From: Gracilaria gracilis
Lineage: Eukaryota; Rhodophyta; Florideophyceae; Gracilariales; Gracilariaceae
NCBI GenBank assembly: GCA_030374805.1
Contig: JARGSG010000191.1
Coordinates: forward strand, 124,001-188,000
Length of the DNA: 64,000 nt
Direction of reading: 5' to 3'
Below are positions 1-11,102 of this stretch, in pieces; the first letter of the stretch is position 1; the number at the start of each line of letters is the position of its first letter. The notes under the pieces are model-generated. The model was not told where the DNA came from. It searched no databases and saw nothing but the letters and a program-made list of their open reading frames with translations. The position numbers were made by a program, and so were the translations under genes.

Positions 1-2
1 AG

Positions 3-200
3 GCGCTGTATGACAGATTTGGAAGGAAGATAGATACAAAGAGGCTTGCAAATCAAAGTTTGGCGGAAAAGCTGCGTGTACGTGTACTGTACATGCGAAA
101 AAAGGTTGTCGAGTTTGCTGACGATGAAGATGAAAACAAACCACTGGCGCAGCAATCCAAGCGGAGCGATCCTTACCACGCTTACAATGGGGCGCAGTAA
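3..200 (+). CDS. C-terminal end of an unrecognised protein (5' truncated)
   Basis: An open frame enters from the left edge and ends with TAA at 198-200, giving 65 residues with no in-frame stop. The segment is charged (RFGRKIDTKRLANQSLAEKL, then an acidic patch EFADDEDEN) and reads like ordinary soluble protein. It ends with a polar tail (YHAYNGAQ). No domain is recognisable in this fragment and the rest of the gene lies outside the window. The frame is supported by its uninterrupted, balanced composition and by stops in the competing frames. Function unknown. Confidence 0.55.
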   Translation, partial: ALYDRFGRKIDTKRLANQSLAEKLRVRVLYMRKKVVEFADDEDENKPLAQQSKRSDPYHAYNGAQ

Positions 201-919
201 CTTTAGATATCGCATGCGAGTTTGATTCAGGAACATGTTGCATGCCTGGCATCACACTCGCGCCGAAAGAGTGGAACGGACCACACGACGACAAGCGAGC
301 AAAATGTAACGTCAGACACTGCTCGACCAGCAAATTCGGCGCTGGCGCCGCCGCCGCCGCTGCAGGCGGCGGCTCTGGCGGCTCGCAGCCGAAGCGCGAC
401 CGCGTTAGCGCCGGGCGAGTTGAACATGACAGAAACGCGCGACAATTAGATATCCATATTGAGGGCGGTGGCAGGGTGGTGGCGCTCAGAAACGAACGGG
501 CGTGCGTGACGACGGGCGCCGTCACGGCCGGCGTGACCGCGCCCAAAAAAAGAAAAACAAATGATCCACGTGCGCCGAAAAACAAAAAGACACCGCTGCT
601 TGACGAGCATTCATGCCATGCCGAAAAAACGCCGCCGCACTGCGCAACGTTGGCGCAGCGTGCGACGTCGCCCGCCACGCCGTCAAATCTTTATCAGCTC
701 CAAAATTCCACATCTTCTTTCTACCCTTGTCTGTCCACAGCCATGCACCCATCCCCCTCGCCCACCCCGCAGTCCTCCACCTGCTCCCTGCTCCCTGCTT
801 CCCGAACTTCCTCCCCCCACCCCTCTCCAAGATAACATACATATAGTAAGAAGTATGAAAAAAAAGTTAGTACAATTCGTACCATTACAATTGCTTTATA
901 CGTCGCTAGACGACAATCC
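201..919. other. intergenic, GC-rich; no convincing gene
   Basis: This gap lies between the partial gene and the convergent CHY/RING gene. It holds GCC/GCG-rich sequence (about 330-420) and a C-rich tract (740-825). Overlapping open frames on both strands are low-complexity Arg/Pro/Ala products of GC-rich DNA with no recognisable domain. I see no RNA gene. Confidence 0.6.
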
Positions 920-2106
920 TCATGTAGAGGTAGCCTCTTCTACCGCACGATCTGTCCGAACCAAACCATCGGCTGTGAGTGAGGGTGCGGCGGCCGCCGC
1001 AGCCGCAGCTGCACTGGCGGCTTCATCGCAAGGCGCAACATCGAAATGGCGCAGTAATCTGGTATTGTAGCTGCCGCAAGCCGCGCATTTGTGGTGCACC
1101 AGATGAAAGCGAACCTGCGTCTTTTCGTTGCATTCATGACACAGTACCAGCGAGCGTTTGTACATAAATTCGCGCGGTACCACTTCATTCTTGATCTGTT
1201 CGTCCAGCTGCTTGTACCACTTGGTCATGTCGGCCATGGATTTGTTGCAGATGGGACATGTATACCCGCTGGCCGCAAGCTCTTTGAGGCAGTTGGCGTG
1301 CATGGTATGGCCGCAGCGCAGGAACACCATGGGATCAGTGCTGGTGGCCAGATACTCTGTACAGATGGGGCAGTTGGCGTCCAAGCTTCGCTCTCTGCAA
1401 GGGTGCTTCTCTTTGAACGCAATGGGGATGCAGTTGCTGCAGCCGTTGCAGTGGTAATTGTCAATGCCCAACCCTTTGCCCACTCTGCACATGCCACACC
1501 CGTCGCAGTGGTACGCATGCCTGCCGGGTGTGTCGTCGTAAAACTTGCACACGTCACAAAAATAATGAGCAAACCGAACGTTACAAGAGCGGCAATGCGA
1601 CGCCACGGGCTGATGAGCATCGCCACACTTGACGCACGCCACAAACTTTGTGGCGTAGCGATCGATTTCATGCGACTGCTGTTCATCATGACATCTGCGA
1701 CACGGGTAGTAGCGCTGACAGCACTCTGCCAGAATCCAACAATTGCGTTGATAGTGCGCGCATTGCGACGGCGCGCCCATTCCGGGGAACGATTCGAGGT
1801 GATGCATGGGCTCAGGCTCAGGCTCATGCTTTGCAATGAGCGCGGCGTTTCTTTTGAAGAACAGGCCGGAGATGGCGGCCTGTCTTCTGCGCGGGGACGA
1901 CTCGGTGGTCATGATGTGGCGCACGGCATCCTGCAACTGGCGAGACGGACTGCTCATGGCGGGCGGCACAGAGGTATCGCATGCGAGATGGGCGTCCACA
2001 CGGCGTCGTTTGTGCACCGGCGAGCAGCACTCAGCCGACGCGGGGGGTTGTGTAGCGTGAGGGGGCGGGGGCGAAGGGGTAGGCTGTGGCGATGACGACG
2101 TCGGCT

Positions 2107-2143
<37 letters not shown>

Positions 2144-2191
2144 AGTGGAGGAGCGAGGGTGTGAGTGAGACAAACAATCTGGGGAGCACAT
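920..2191 (-). CDS. CHY zinc finger / CTCHY / RING-H2 E3 ubiquitin ligase (RCHY1/Pirh2-like)
   Basis: About 423 residues from the ATG at 2191. The order is a Pro/Ser-rich N-terminus with a run of ten Pro, a CHY zinc finger (about 145-213, repeated CxxC pairs such as CRRC and CVKC), a CTCHY finger (about 214-270, YHCDGCGMCRVG and YHCNGCSNC), a RING-H2 (274-317, CPIC...CGHTMHANC...CPIC), then a zinc-ribbon pair of CxxC (352-373) and a poly-Ala run. This is the architecture of RCHY1/Pirh2 and of the plant CHY-RING proteins, which pass ubiquitin from E2 to substrate in nucleus or cytosol. The start is uncertain: the frame stays open to an ATG at 2494, but upstream sequence shows no domain and may be leader or an unspliced exon. 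The poly-Pro is encoded by a (GCG)n-type run near 2110-2140. Confidence 0.85.
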
Positions 2192-2717
2192 GGGGGGAGG
2201 GAGGGAAGCGGGAGGAGGAGAAGGAAGAAAAGGGGGAACAGGAGGAGCAGGAGGATTGATGAAGGTAAAGAAGAAGGCGCGTACGACACGAAAGGCGGAC
2301 GACACGGAAGTGAGGCGATGAGCAGGCGGCTTCGACACATAAAACGCTGGCACCGCGCTGTGGTACATCGACGATGTTGCAAGCACGACGTTGAACGCGC
2401 GCGTGTGAGCGCCAAACGCAGCCACAGGGGGCCCGAGTACAGCGCGCGCACAAACGCGTGACGTGCGGTTTTTGGCGGCGTTGGCGCGGCGCATGGCTGT
2501 CAAAGCTTTGAATGCGCGAGTGGCCGGACATGCAGCGCGCACGCGCCGCTTCGCCCGCCGACTCTCTCCGTGGCACTCGTTGCGCGCCTCGTCACGAGTG
2601 TCGCCTTCATAATATATTTTTTACACCAACGGTGCAAGCGCGCCCCACCCCGCTCGCAGCTCGAAAAATCGGAGCCCAGCAGATCGCCACGTGTACGCGC
2701 TCCGCCGCTCAGCAGAG

Positions 2718-2903
2718 CTGTCAGCTGCACAGCCCCACTGTCAGCTGCACAGCCCAACTGTCAGCCGCACGCCGCGCTGTCAGCCGCACAGCCCAACTGT
2801 CAGCCGCACGCCGCGCTGTCAGCCGCACCCCAACCTGTCAGCCACACCCCAGGCTGTCAGCGGCCCAGCCGCGCTGTCAGCGGCGCAGCCGCGCTGTCAA
2901 ACG
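2718..2903. repeat. tandem repeat, about ten copies of a 19-20 bp CTGTCAGC-initiated unit
   Basis: CTGTCAG(C) recurs every 19 or 20 bp about ten times, with a variable filler such as TGCACAGCCCAA or CGCACGCCGCG between copies; the last copy is CTGTCAAA. The core CTGTCA is the reverse complement of TGACAG. The array lies just upstream of the CHY/RING gene and before the transposon zone. The conserved 8-bp core against drifting filler suggests either selection on the core or gradual decay of a minisatellite. Confidence 0.85.
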
Positions 2904-3257
2904 CCGTCGCTCTCTCTCAACTGCCCTTTTTTTTTTGGGTAAATGACGACATCGGGGAAGTGACAAGTGATTTTTTTGAGCGCCCTAGAAGCTGAATTTC
3001 TGGATATTGATAGACCAGGGTAGTGACCATACGATAAGTGGTTCGTGCCGATAAGCGAACCAAAAGTTTTGACTAGTTAGAGCACTGAAAAGAACACAGT
3101 TTGTTGACTCAGTGTGTCGAACTCTCCCTACGAAAAGTGAAGTTTACGCTGTTTTAAGTACACTTCAGCTTGAATCATTTGTCAGTATTCATTGCTCACA
3201 ATTTCATCAAATGTCACTCCACTACTTTATCACACTCAATCAGTTCACTACACTCAT
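2904..3257. other. intergenic 3' flank of the transposon relic
   Basis: AT-richer DNA follows the GC-rich array, starting with a T10 run at about 2929. At 3023-3033 GTGACCATACG matches, at 9 of 11 positions, the inverted GTGACAATATG at 6986-6976. These could be the degraded ends of the Mutator-like element, but I find no target-site duplication beside them. No gene seen. Confidence 0.4.
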
Positions 3258-6200
3258 CTATTCAAATATTTGATGTAATTGGCACTTTGAAGCATCATGT
3301 CCAGTCAAATGACACAAAAAACATGAGTATAAGCGCTTCTCAGAAGTCTGAAATCCTCTTTCGAACCAACCTTTCTTCCTTTTCCCAGCATTTTTCACTG
3401 CCCTACCCTTTGAAGGAGGAATCGCTTTTGGTACTTGCAGATTTTGCCCCGATGCAACCAAGCGATGAGCAAAAACCATGACTTCATCAATTTCAAACTG
3501 CGGTGGCATTCGAAAGTCAACATTTTCATATTGCTCTTTCCATGTAGTGGATAAATGTCGCCGTAAAATAAAGCGGTGGAGGTTTGTTGAGCCGTACTTC
3601 TCACATAATACGGCAGTGCCGTGAAAACAAGGAATACCTGTAGATGACTTTGAATAAGCACAACATTTTGGCGGTGTTTGGGGTAGTGCGCTTAGAACAA
3701 CAAGCCTCTGAATAGATGCATCACTCTGACTGGTAACCTTTGCTTCCATCTGTTTTGTGCTATCAAGAAACTGTACCGAAGACAAGTAGCATCGACTGCG
3801 ATTATATGCTAGATACTTTTCTATGTTCGGCGGAACGGGGCTGCGACATGCAACAGACAATAATTGGCGTTGCAGAAATCCTTTTCGGTGCGTTAGAACA
3901 ACCTTTTCTAACATCTTTTGCGGCTCAACTGCTCTAATATGATTGCGAAGAGCAGTGGGCATTTGACTCTCAGCTCCCTGTGATATAATAGTTAAATTAT
4001 CTAGATTCGAATAGGCACGGTACAAACCTGCCTTCTTAAACTTCGAAAGATATTCGATTTGATTTGGGCCGTATTGTGCAATTGTCGCGTCAACAAGGTC
4101 CTTCGTTGGCGCATATACAGCTCTTTGATAAAGGGCCGCTGCATGATTTCTCTGCGCTCTAACATGCTTCATCATGTTCTTCTTAACATGCAGTGGATCC
4201 AAAAATAATTTGGCCTCTTTGAAGCACTCGAAAAATGCCGTGTCGATTGAATTTTCTTGGTCAACGATGGTCGTGCGATCAGGTCCATCAAACCGGCAAA
4301 CATTTTCAAGCGGTTCAAACACTTTCTTCCACGCCTCTTTACACTCCGGTCCAACGGAATGCGCAAAACACAGTGGAACCAATTGATTATTTGTGTCATA
4401 CCCGACGACTTCAAAGATAGTCCCATAGGACTGTGGGCCAATTCCCTCGCAATGCGCAGCATCCGCAGCCGTAGTCAGCCTACCCTTCTCACAAAAGTGA
4501 CGTGCAATGCTGGGCACGAACAAAAATCCACTGTAGTACCGTCCTGTGTCACATATGTCTGACAGATCTACGACTGCAGCGTCAAACACTGACCCCTTTG
4601 GCAAAGACCCCCCCTTTATCATCTGCTGAAATATATGTTTTGCAGCTTTTATCCGCATGGCTTTCATCTCCACTCCATTGGATATAAAAATCGAGACGTA
4701 GTGTCCTTGTTTCCGAAGCAGTTCGGCATAACCATCTAGTGCTGCCATATTACTAGCACGACCAACGCTGAGATGGCGACGTAACTCTCGTCGTAATGCG
4801 CGATAGTGGCTGTAAGGTGGTTGCCTCATATATATTCCTTTCGCTTTTACCAAACCTTCAATGGTTTTTATGGAGATCGTTGGGTCCTTTGCTGCTTCAT
4901 CAAAAAGTGTCCTTGCCACCTGGTGCGCTGTGTATGCTGCAGCGCAGTTCCTAGCATTTCTAGCCGACGCTTCTGACGAAGAAGCGGATGGCACATCTTG
5001 TCCAAAGCACTTGTTACTATGCCCTATGAACTTATTGAGCTTCCACATTCCGCTTTTCGGCTGCCAATCGAAAACCAAAGTTGACGCACAATCCTTCTCT
5101 CGGCACGTCATTGTGAACTTGGTAGCGGTTTGATGGATGTTGATGATGGGCTGGATGCCCATATAAGCCGTGTACGCCCGAACAATCTGCGCCTACTTCC
5201 AGCGAGCATCCATCATCATTCCAACCTGTGGGTTTATCGGGCAAACTCTACGCGGCTTCCAACGCAGAGCAGCGGAGCGTTCAGCCCGCAGCGCATCCTT
5301 TGCACGCTGCCTAGCTTTCTGGTTGGAAACGCGCTTCTGCTCTTTTCTCTTCTCCTCTTGTGGCGTACCAGATACCCCTGACGAATTTTGGCGAACAGGG
5401 CGGCTGGGTTGACAAAATTCTTTGTGAAAGCTAGTTACAGCGTCGTCAGCAATGTAGTTGCAGGGGTTGAAGTCGATCTCGTCGCCTGTTCCTTCGAGAT
5501 CGTCAGCATTGTTGGCTTCGTTCTCTGTCCCAAACCATTTTTCAAGCTCTTCTTCTTGTAGTTCATTGTCAATTCCTGATATTTCCAGATCACAGGCAGC
5601 CTCTCTTCCATGCGACGGGGGGCAGGTGGTAGACGTGGGAGGACAAGGCGGCGGGGACGCACAACGAGGTTGCGGCGGATTACACTGTTTGGGAGTGGAC
5701 GGCGAGCAGTGGCAATGTAGCGAGGACAACGGAGGCGGTGGCGATGGAAGATCAGGCGGAGGCGATGAATATGGAGCCTGTGGCGGCGATGGACGCTGAG
5801 GCGGAGATGTTTGGCGGTTGGACGGCTTCGATGCATGGCGAGATGGCGGTGGCGGCCCTTGACGAGATGGTGGTGGCGACCCATGACCAGACGGCGGTGG
5901 TGAGCCATGACGCGGTTGGTGGGGTGGCTTATGGCGGGGGTTCTGCTACGCATGGGGGGGGGAAGGCTGCGGCGCATGCCGCGGTGGCGGCGACTCTTGA
6001 CGGGGTGGCGGCGGGGACTGGTCGGTAGGAGATGGATGGCATCTGAAAGGGGACGAACTCTGCCTCTTTGGCGATCTAGAAGCAGATTCATGCGGTGATG
6101 AAGGTTTACGAGCAAGCGGAGACGATTGACGGGGGCGTTGAAAACCCCCACATCGTTTTGTAGTTGAACGAGACGGAGGGGATAGAGAGCGGCGAGGTTA

Positions 6201-6779
6201 GCCTGAACACCGAGGCGGTGGTGACTTATCTGTATGGTTTGAAGAAGGGCCCTGGCTCTGTGCAAACGGAAATCCCGAGGTTGGCGAATTGGGACGCGGT
6301 GGTGTCTTTTTACGGCGAGGCGGTTTAGACTGAGAATATGGCGGCTGTGATGGACGAGCAGTAGATTTCTTTTGTCGTTGTTCAGCTTTGCGGAATTCGT
6401 GTTCTTCTCGAGCGTGCATTTGGCTCTCGTATTCTTTTTTGCGATCACTGGTGCGTAGACAGAAGTTAACGTCTTCCTATAGGACGGGATCGGAAGGGAG
6501 AGCTTTATCTCTTTCCCAAGCAGTTATAAGCGGTTCATTTTTTGCTTGCTCAAAGCCGCGGGCAATGATCTGCATGCACTCCTTAGATCGATCGAGATCC
6601 CTACTTTTGCCACGATTAGGATGCACAAGCAACGGAAAGCGCAAGAACGACTTCCTAATTTGACGGATACAGGGGTGGGCGTCAGTACAGAAAAGCTCTG
6701 CAGGAGTAGTGGAGTCGTCTGTGTCCTGAATGTGGGCCAAGGCTTTGGCCGTTGTAGAAGGCAAATTAAGCTGCGCCAT
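3258..6779 (-). pseudogene. Mutator-like (MULE) transposase relic, one frame with four in-frame stops and an upstream J-like domain
   Basis: A single minus-strand frame runs from ATG 6779 to the stop at 3258 without a frameshift, broken only by TAG (6477-6479), TAA (6198-6200), TAG (5946-5948) and TAG (5193-5195). The C-terminal 634 residues carry a MuDR-type transposase: an N-terminal DNA-binding region that spans the last TAG, a central DDE-like region (AVVDLSDICDTG, TIVDQENSIDTAFFECF, FLDPLHVKKNM), then a SWIM-type zinc finger (CCAYSK...GIPCFHG) and a final CFLCHLTGHDASKC knuckle. Upstream is a Ser-Pro-Pro-rich linker. The N-terminal 100 residues resemble a J-domain, with HPN where HPD is usual. 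It could instead be two or three separate decayed genes, but the shared frame argues for one unit. Not active as it stands. Confidence 0.75.
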
Positions 6780-7098
6780 GATACGCGTATTGGGTAGCAC
6801 TTATGCAAAGGGTTGGAGGGGAAAAAATGGTTAATGTTGACTACGACTGCCAACAATCAGCAGTGACTTTCCAGTTAGTTGCAGCGACGGAAGAGCCGCA
6901 ACGAGTGACAATATGGCAGTCGCAAGATGGCCACTTGTGTAGACGGTGACAGTGTTGAAGTCACTCGCCTGATGGCATATTGTCACCCTCTTATATATTC
7001 AGTTTTAATGAAGTCAGTGCACTTTTCTCACAGTACAGAAATATTCACTTACTTATTTGTCCAAAACTGCTCCTGGTCACTACACGAATCCTACAATA

Positions 7099-7531
7099 GA
7101 GAGTTTACGTACTACGAATTTCGTAGCGTTTTTCGTAGCCACGTTGAACACACTATACACGATACGAAATTGAACCGGAGATACGAAAAACAACGTCGCA
7201 AGAACCTGGAAGATACGAAACTGTTTTTCGTATGCCATGTGCTGCACACGTCATCAAGTAAACCTCTTGAGCTCTCCCAAGCATCCGCACGCAGACTTTT
7301 GCTTACACGCAGGTTTACGTTGGTTACGTGTACCGGATACGAATTTCGTACTGCGTAATATCGAAAAGATACGAATTTCGTACTTTCGTTTCGTGAGCAT
7401 CTACCACGAAATTGGCTACGAAATTCGTACTCTGTTGCCCTTTTACAGGGAAAGTGAGCACAATAAATTGTGGCTTGTCCATGGTGACAAGTCGACCCCC
7501 CCGCTACGAAATTCGTAACGCGTAAATTCTC
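7099..7531. mobile_element. 433-bp MITE, Tc1/mariner-like, with 30-bp inverted ends and TA target duplication
   Basis: The left end GAGAGTTTACG... (7099-7128) and the reverse complement of the right end (7531-7502) match at 26 of 30 bases. Both ends are flanked by TA (7097-7098 and 7532-7533), the duplication expected of Tc1/mariner-type insertion. There is no coding capacity. Inside are five full palindromes of TACGAA(T/A)TTCGTA type (7113, 7338, 7370, 7417, 7505) and several half sites TACGAAA, so most of the element is built from one short motif. It is non-autonomous and would need a transposase supplied elsewhere. Confidence 0.75.
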
Positions 7532-7695
7532 TAATGACCCTTTTTTTTTTACACACAACCAACAACAAAAACACTAGTCGCGCATCTCTACTAGTAGAGA
7601 TTCTCTACCCTTGGTAGAGCTAACCCTTGGTACGATAGATAGCTCTCAGATGCGTGAAGATAGATAGTTAGAAGAATTACCGCCGCCGCTGCTGC
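7532..7695. other. UGDH 3' flank with TACCCTTGGTA motifs
   Basis: After a T10 run and CAACAACAAAAACA, the sequence CTCTACTAGTAGAG forms a perfect palindrome. TACCCTTGGTA follows at 7606-7616 and AACCCTTGGTA at 7622-7632, members of the dispersed motif described in the findings. It probably includes the UGDH 3' untranslated region. Confidence 0.4.
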
Positions 7696-9230
7696 TCAAG
7701 CCGTGCTCAACTTGGGGTCCAGCGGCTTTCCGATGGCGAACACCACGAACCCAATCTCGCGCAGCGCCGCGTGGTCCAGAATGTTACGCCCGTCAAACAC
7801 AAACGACGGCTTCACCATCGTGTCGTACACCTGCGTGTAGTCCAAGTCCTTGAACTCGTCCCACTCCGTCGCCACCGCCATCGCATGCGCATCCTTGCAC
7901 GCCGACAGGGCGTCGCGGCACACCGTCACGTACTTCTGCACCTCCGTCTTGTCCATCTTGCACGCGTACGTCAGATCCATCCACATCTGCTCCTCGTCCA
8001 CCTTGGGGTCGTAGATCGCCACCTGCGCCTTCTCCTCGATCAGCCGCCGGCACACGTCGATCGACGCCGACTCTCGCGTGTCGCCCGTGTCCTTCTTGAA
8101 CGCGAACCCAAGCAGAGCAATCTTCTTGCCCGTCACAGTATTATACAGTCCATGAATGATGCGTCGCACAAATCGCTCCTTCTGGTAGTCATTCATGTGA
8201 ACAACCTGGTGAAAGTAGTGCGCCACCTCCGGCAGCCCAAACGATTCGCACAGATACACCAGGTTCAAAATGTCCTTCTGGAAGCAAGAGCCTCCAAATC
8301 CAACAGACGCCTTGAGGAACTTGGGGCCGATACGCCTGTCCATTCCCACCGCACGCGCCACTTCGTCCACATCTGCCCCAGATGCCTCGCACACCGCAGA
8401 GATGGCGTTGATGGACGACACTCTCTGAGCAAGGAACGAGTTGGCCACCAGCTTGGAAAGCTCAGATGACCACACGTTGGTCAGCAGAATGCGATCACGC
8501 GGCACCCAGTGCGCGTACACATCAGCCAGCACCTGCATCGCCTTTTGCCCACTCTCGTCCAATTGGCCTCCAATCAAAACACGGTCCGGGTTATCCAGAT
8601 CGGTGATGGCCGTTCCCTCCGCCAAAAACTCCGGGTTGCTGAGCACGTCGAAGCGTGTCTTTCCGGCACCGTGCAACACAGCAGAGATGGCCTCAGCGGT
8701 CTTGATAGGCACCGTGCTCTTCTCAACTACAATCTTGGGAGTTTCAGCAACCTGAGCAATGCGGCGAGCGGCCAGCTCCCAGTATGTAAGGTCCGAGGCG
8801 CGACCGGCGCCAATACCAACCTTCTTGGTGGGCGTATTGACGGCGACAAAAATGATATCAGCCTCCTGAATGGCCTCATCGATATCGGTGCTGAAGAAGA
8901 GGTTCTTGCCGCGGCATGCGGCGACGACCTTGGGAAGCCCCGGCTCGTAGATGGGCAGGTCATCGCTGTTCCAGGCGTTGATGCGAGGGGTGGAAATATC
9001 CACAATCTTGACCTGGACCTCCGGGCACTTGAGAGCGATCATGGACATGGTCTACGTGTTGGAGTGTGGAGCATATTTGGATACAGGCACGTGTTAGATT
9101 CGAGACGGAGAACCAAGTTTCAGAGGGCAAGCAAGCAAAATAAGAGATGAGGCGCACTTACCGGTCCACCGACGTAACCGGCGCCAACGCAGCAGATTTT
9201 GAGCCCATCCTGGGAGGGAATAGAAACCAT
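7696..9230 (-). CDS. UGDH: UDP-glucose 6-dehydrogenase (two exons)
   Basis: This enzyme oxidises UDP-glucose to UDP-glucuronate with two NAD+, the precursor for uronic acids and pentoses of the cell-wall matrix. Exon 1 is 9162-9230 and encodes 23 residues ending at the Rossmann loop GAGYVGGP; the donor is GTAAGT. A 110-bp intron (9052-9161) ends in GTAG, and exon 2 (7696-9051) resumes in phase 0 with [10 protein letters not shown], which restores the family's N-terminal fold. The spliced protein is 474 residues, close to animal UGDH length. The catalytic Cys lies in [10 protein letters not shown] (about residue 279). The downstream EKSTVP and SNPEFLAEG motifs and the C-terminal NAD half are complete. 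No targeting peptide is seen, so it is cytosolic. Confidence 0.96.
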
Positions 9231-9312
9231 AGCAAGAAAGAAAGCAAGAAATTAAGCAAGAAAGGAAAGCAAGCAAGAGAGCAAGCAAGAAAGCAAGCCA
9301 GAAAGCGAGTTA
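9231..9312. repeat. purine-rich AGCAAG/AAGAAAGC imperfect tandem repeat in the UGDH leader
   Basis: Directly upstream of the UGDH start codon the + strand reads as repeated AGCAAGAAAG/AAGCAAGC units for about 80 bp, which gives a CTTGCTTTCTTG pyrimidine tract in the UGDH mRNA sense. It probably forms part of the 5' untranslated leader or core promoter. Confidence 0.6.
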
Positions 9313-9970
9313 GAAGCAGCGGCAGCAGCGAGGCAGATGACGAGCAGCAGAGGGGAGGACGACCGCGCGTTGAAGCGCAGACAATTTGAACCAAAGAGCC
9401 GATGCGTCAAACGGTCGGGGCGCACACGCACGACGCGCACAATTACGAGCCACGCGCGATGCGGCGCTGCGGCACAGCGCCTGACGGCACGTCGCAGAAG
9501 CAGCCACGGCGTACGTTTGGACGGAGCAGCGGCTGCAGCGGCGCGCCCGGGTGCTGCCGTCAGGGGCACGCTGCTGCGGCTCGCTGTCAGCACACACGTT
9601 GTGGCCGCCGACGCGTGCCAATGCGCGCGCGCCACGTCGCCGGCGTGGCAATGCGCTGTTATTCATTGAATTTGGCGGCGTGGCGCGTGCTGACGCAGCT
9701 CGCGCGCAACCGCTGTCAGCCGGCGGCGCCAATCGCGTTTGTGTCCCAGTCTGACAGTGTAAATGGCATGACGACAGCGGGCAACAACGGCGCGCGCGCA
9801 CTCTCGCGCTGTGCAATTACATCATTCGCCCTTCGCCACGCAGCTGCGCACACGTGACGGACGTAAAACGCAACCTCGCGCCGCGTGCGCGCCACGCCGC
9901 CCCCCTGCCGCAGCGCTGTCGTTGCCGCCGTCGCCGCCGTCGCCGTCGTCTCTGCAGTCCGCCGCCCGTC
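9313..9970. other. GC-rich divergent intergenic region between UGDH and the 239-aa ORF
   Basis: This span between two divergent genes is GC-rich. It contains three more CTGTCAG or CTGACAG sites (near 9586, 9713 and 9751), the same core as in the 2718-2903 array. No gene: the open frames on both strands are Arg/Ala-rich by-products of base composition. Confidence 0.4.
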
Positions 9971-10690
9971 ATGGCCAACCGCGGAGCGTCCGCCAGGACC
10001 GTCGCGTCATCCTCGTCGGCCGCCTCGTCCTCTTCCGTCAGACCTGCTGTCCCCCTCTCGTCGTCGCCGTCATCCCCCCCGCCGAAGCTTAACCCCCTGC
10101 CGCCCGCGCACTCCACGCAGCGCCGCTCGCGCCACGAGCTGCGTCTGGAGCAAATCGCCATCTGGGGAGACGCCGCCTCCACCGCGCGCCGTTCGTCGCC
10201 GATGCCGCCGCCGCCCACGCCCTACTCGTCGCCGCCGCCAAAACCGCCGCCCGCGCGCACACCCGACGCCGCCACGAAGACGCCGCGTACGTCATCCGTC
10301 TCCTCGTCTGACCTTCAGCGCCGCCGCCGCGCGCCGCCGCCGCGCACGCGCACCATGCCGTTGCTCAACGCGCCGAAACGCTCGTCGGCTGCGCAGCGGG
10401 AGCGCGACGAGTTGCATTTTCGCACCAACCCCAACGCAAAGCTGCCGCAGCGAGACGATACCACGCGTCGTTCCACGCCGCCCAACTTCCGCTCGGCCAC
10501 GCGCTCCACCTTTCTACCAAAGTCGTCGTACTCCACACGTTCGCTGGGGCGCTACACGCGCTCGTCGAGCTCACAGCTGCCGCAGCGTCGTAACCGCGCA
10601 TCTGCGCCGGCGTTGGCCGCCGTCACCGCCGCGCGCCACGAAGGCGCACAGCCTTCGTCCGCGTCCAGACCGTCGAGGCCAACTGTGTAG
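9971..10690 (+). CDS. Ser/Pro/Arg-rich low-complexity protein, unrecognised
   Basis: An ATG in good context at 9971 opens a 239-residue frame ending at 10690. It is dominated by Ser, Pro and Arg with short ordered islands (RHELRLEQIAIWGD, and RDELHFRTNPNAKLPQRD near the middle). The islands carry hydrophobic and acidic residues not expected from GC bias alone, which is why I keep this frame over a longer Arg-rich one that overlaps it. No domain, signal or membrane segment is visible. It diverges from UGDH. It may be an intrinsically disordered nuclear or cytoskeletal protein; it could also be non-coding. Confidence 0.4.
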   Translation: MANRGASARTVASSSSAASSSSVRPAVPLSSSPSSPPPKLNPLPPAHSTQRRSRHELRLEQIAIWGDAASTARRSSPMPPPPTPYSSPPPKPPPARTPDAATKTPRTSSVSSSDLQRRRRAPPPRTRTMPLLNAPKRSSAAQRERDELHFRTNPNAKLPQRDDTTRRSTPPNFRSATRSTFLPKSSYSTRSLGRYTRSSSSQLPQRRNRASAPALAAVTAARHEGAQPSSASRPSRPTV

Positions 10691-11102
10691 CCACGGCTTC
10701 GTGTGCTGTCGTTGCCGTCGCGCTTCGCAGCGCACCGCCTGTGACCGCCTGCTCCGCTCCGCTCCGCCCGTAGCCAACGCGCGTTTACTGCATGTCTGCA
10801 GCTCATACGTTTCGTCTCTGCGTTTGTTTCATACCACTGCTGTTTTCGCCCTCCGCTTGGCACCTGCCCGTGGCCGCGCCCTCTCGTGCGCTCGCTGCCA
10901 TCACGTTCCTCGACATCTGGCTGCAGCCATATCTACAACTTGTTGCGTTGCCACTCACAGCCGCTGTTCACCGTTTGCGCGCAAAATCCTCTTGTCGCAT
11001 CTCGTCATCGTATCATTGCCTGCCACACACTCTTCCAACCCCTCCCCTCCCCCCCCCTCCCGCAAACGCCCCGCATATCCTCGCATCCGCGCTGTTTCTT
11101 CG
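10691..11102. other. intergenic, C/T-rich
   Basis: This gap separates the convergent 239-aa ORF and the release-factor gene. It is pyrimidine-rich on the + strand (CCCCTCCCCTCCCCCCCCTCCC near 11040). The long Arg-rich frame crossing it looks like a composition artefact. No gene seen. Confidence 0.45.

Noticed and set aside
242-835. Long open frames in the GC-rich left end
   Set aside because: Arg/Pro/Ala low complexity on both strands, no domain, and explained by GC composition.
2718-2903. Possible CRISPR array
   Set aside because: Units are 19-20 bp with an 8-bp core and no unique spacers; this is a minisatellite-like array in nuclear eukaryotic DNA.
3258-6779. Stop-codon reassignment (TAG read as Gln)
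   Set aside because: Other genes in the window end normally at TAG, TAA and TGA (for example MED31 at TAG), so the internal stops are better read as decay.
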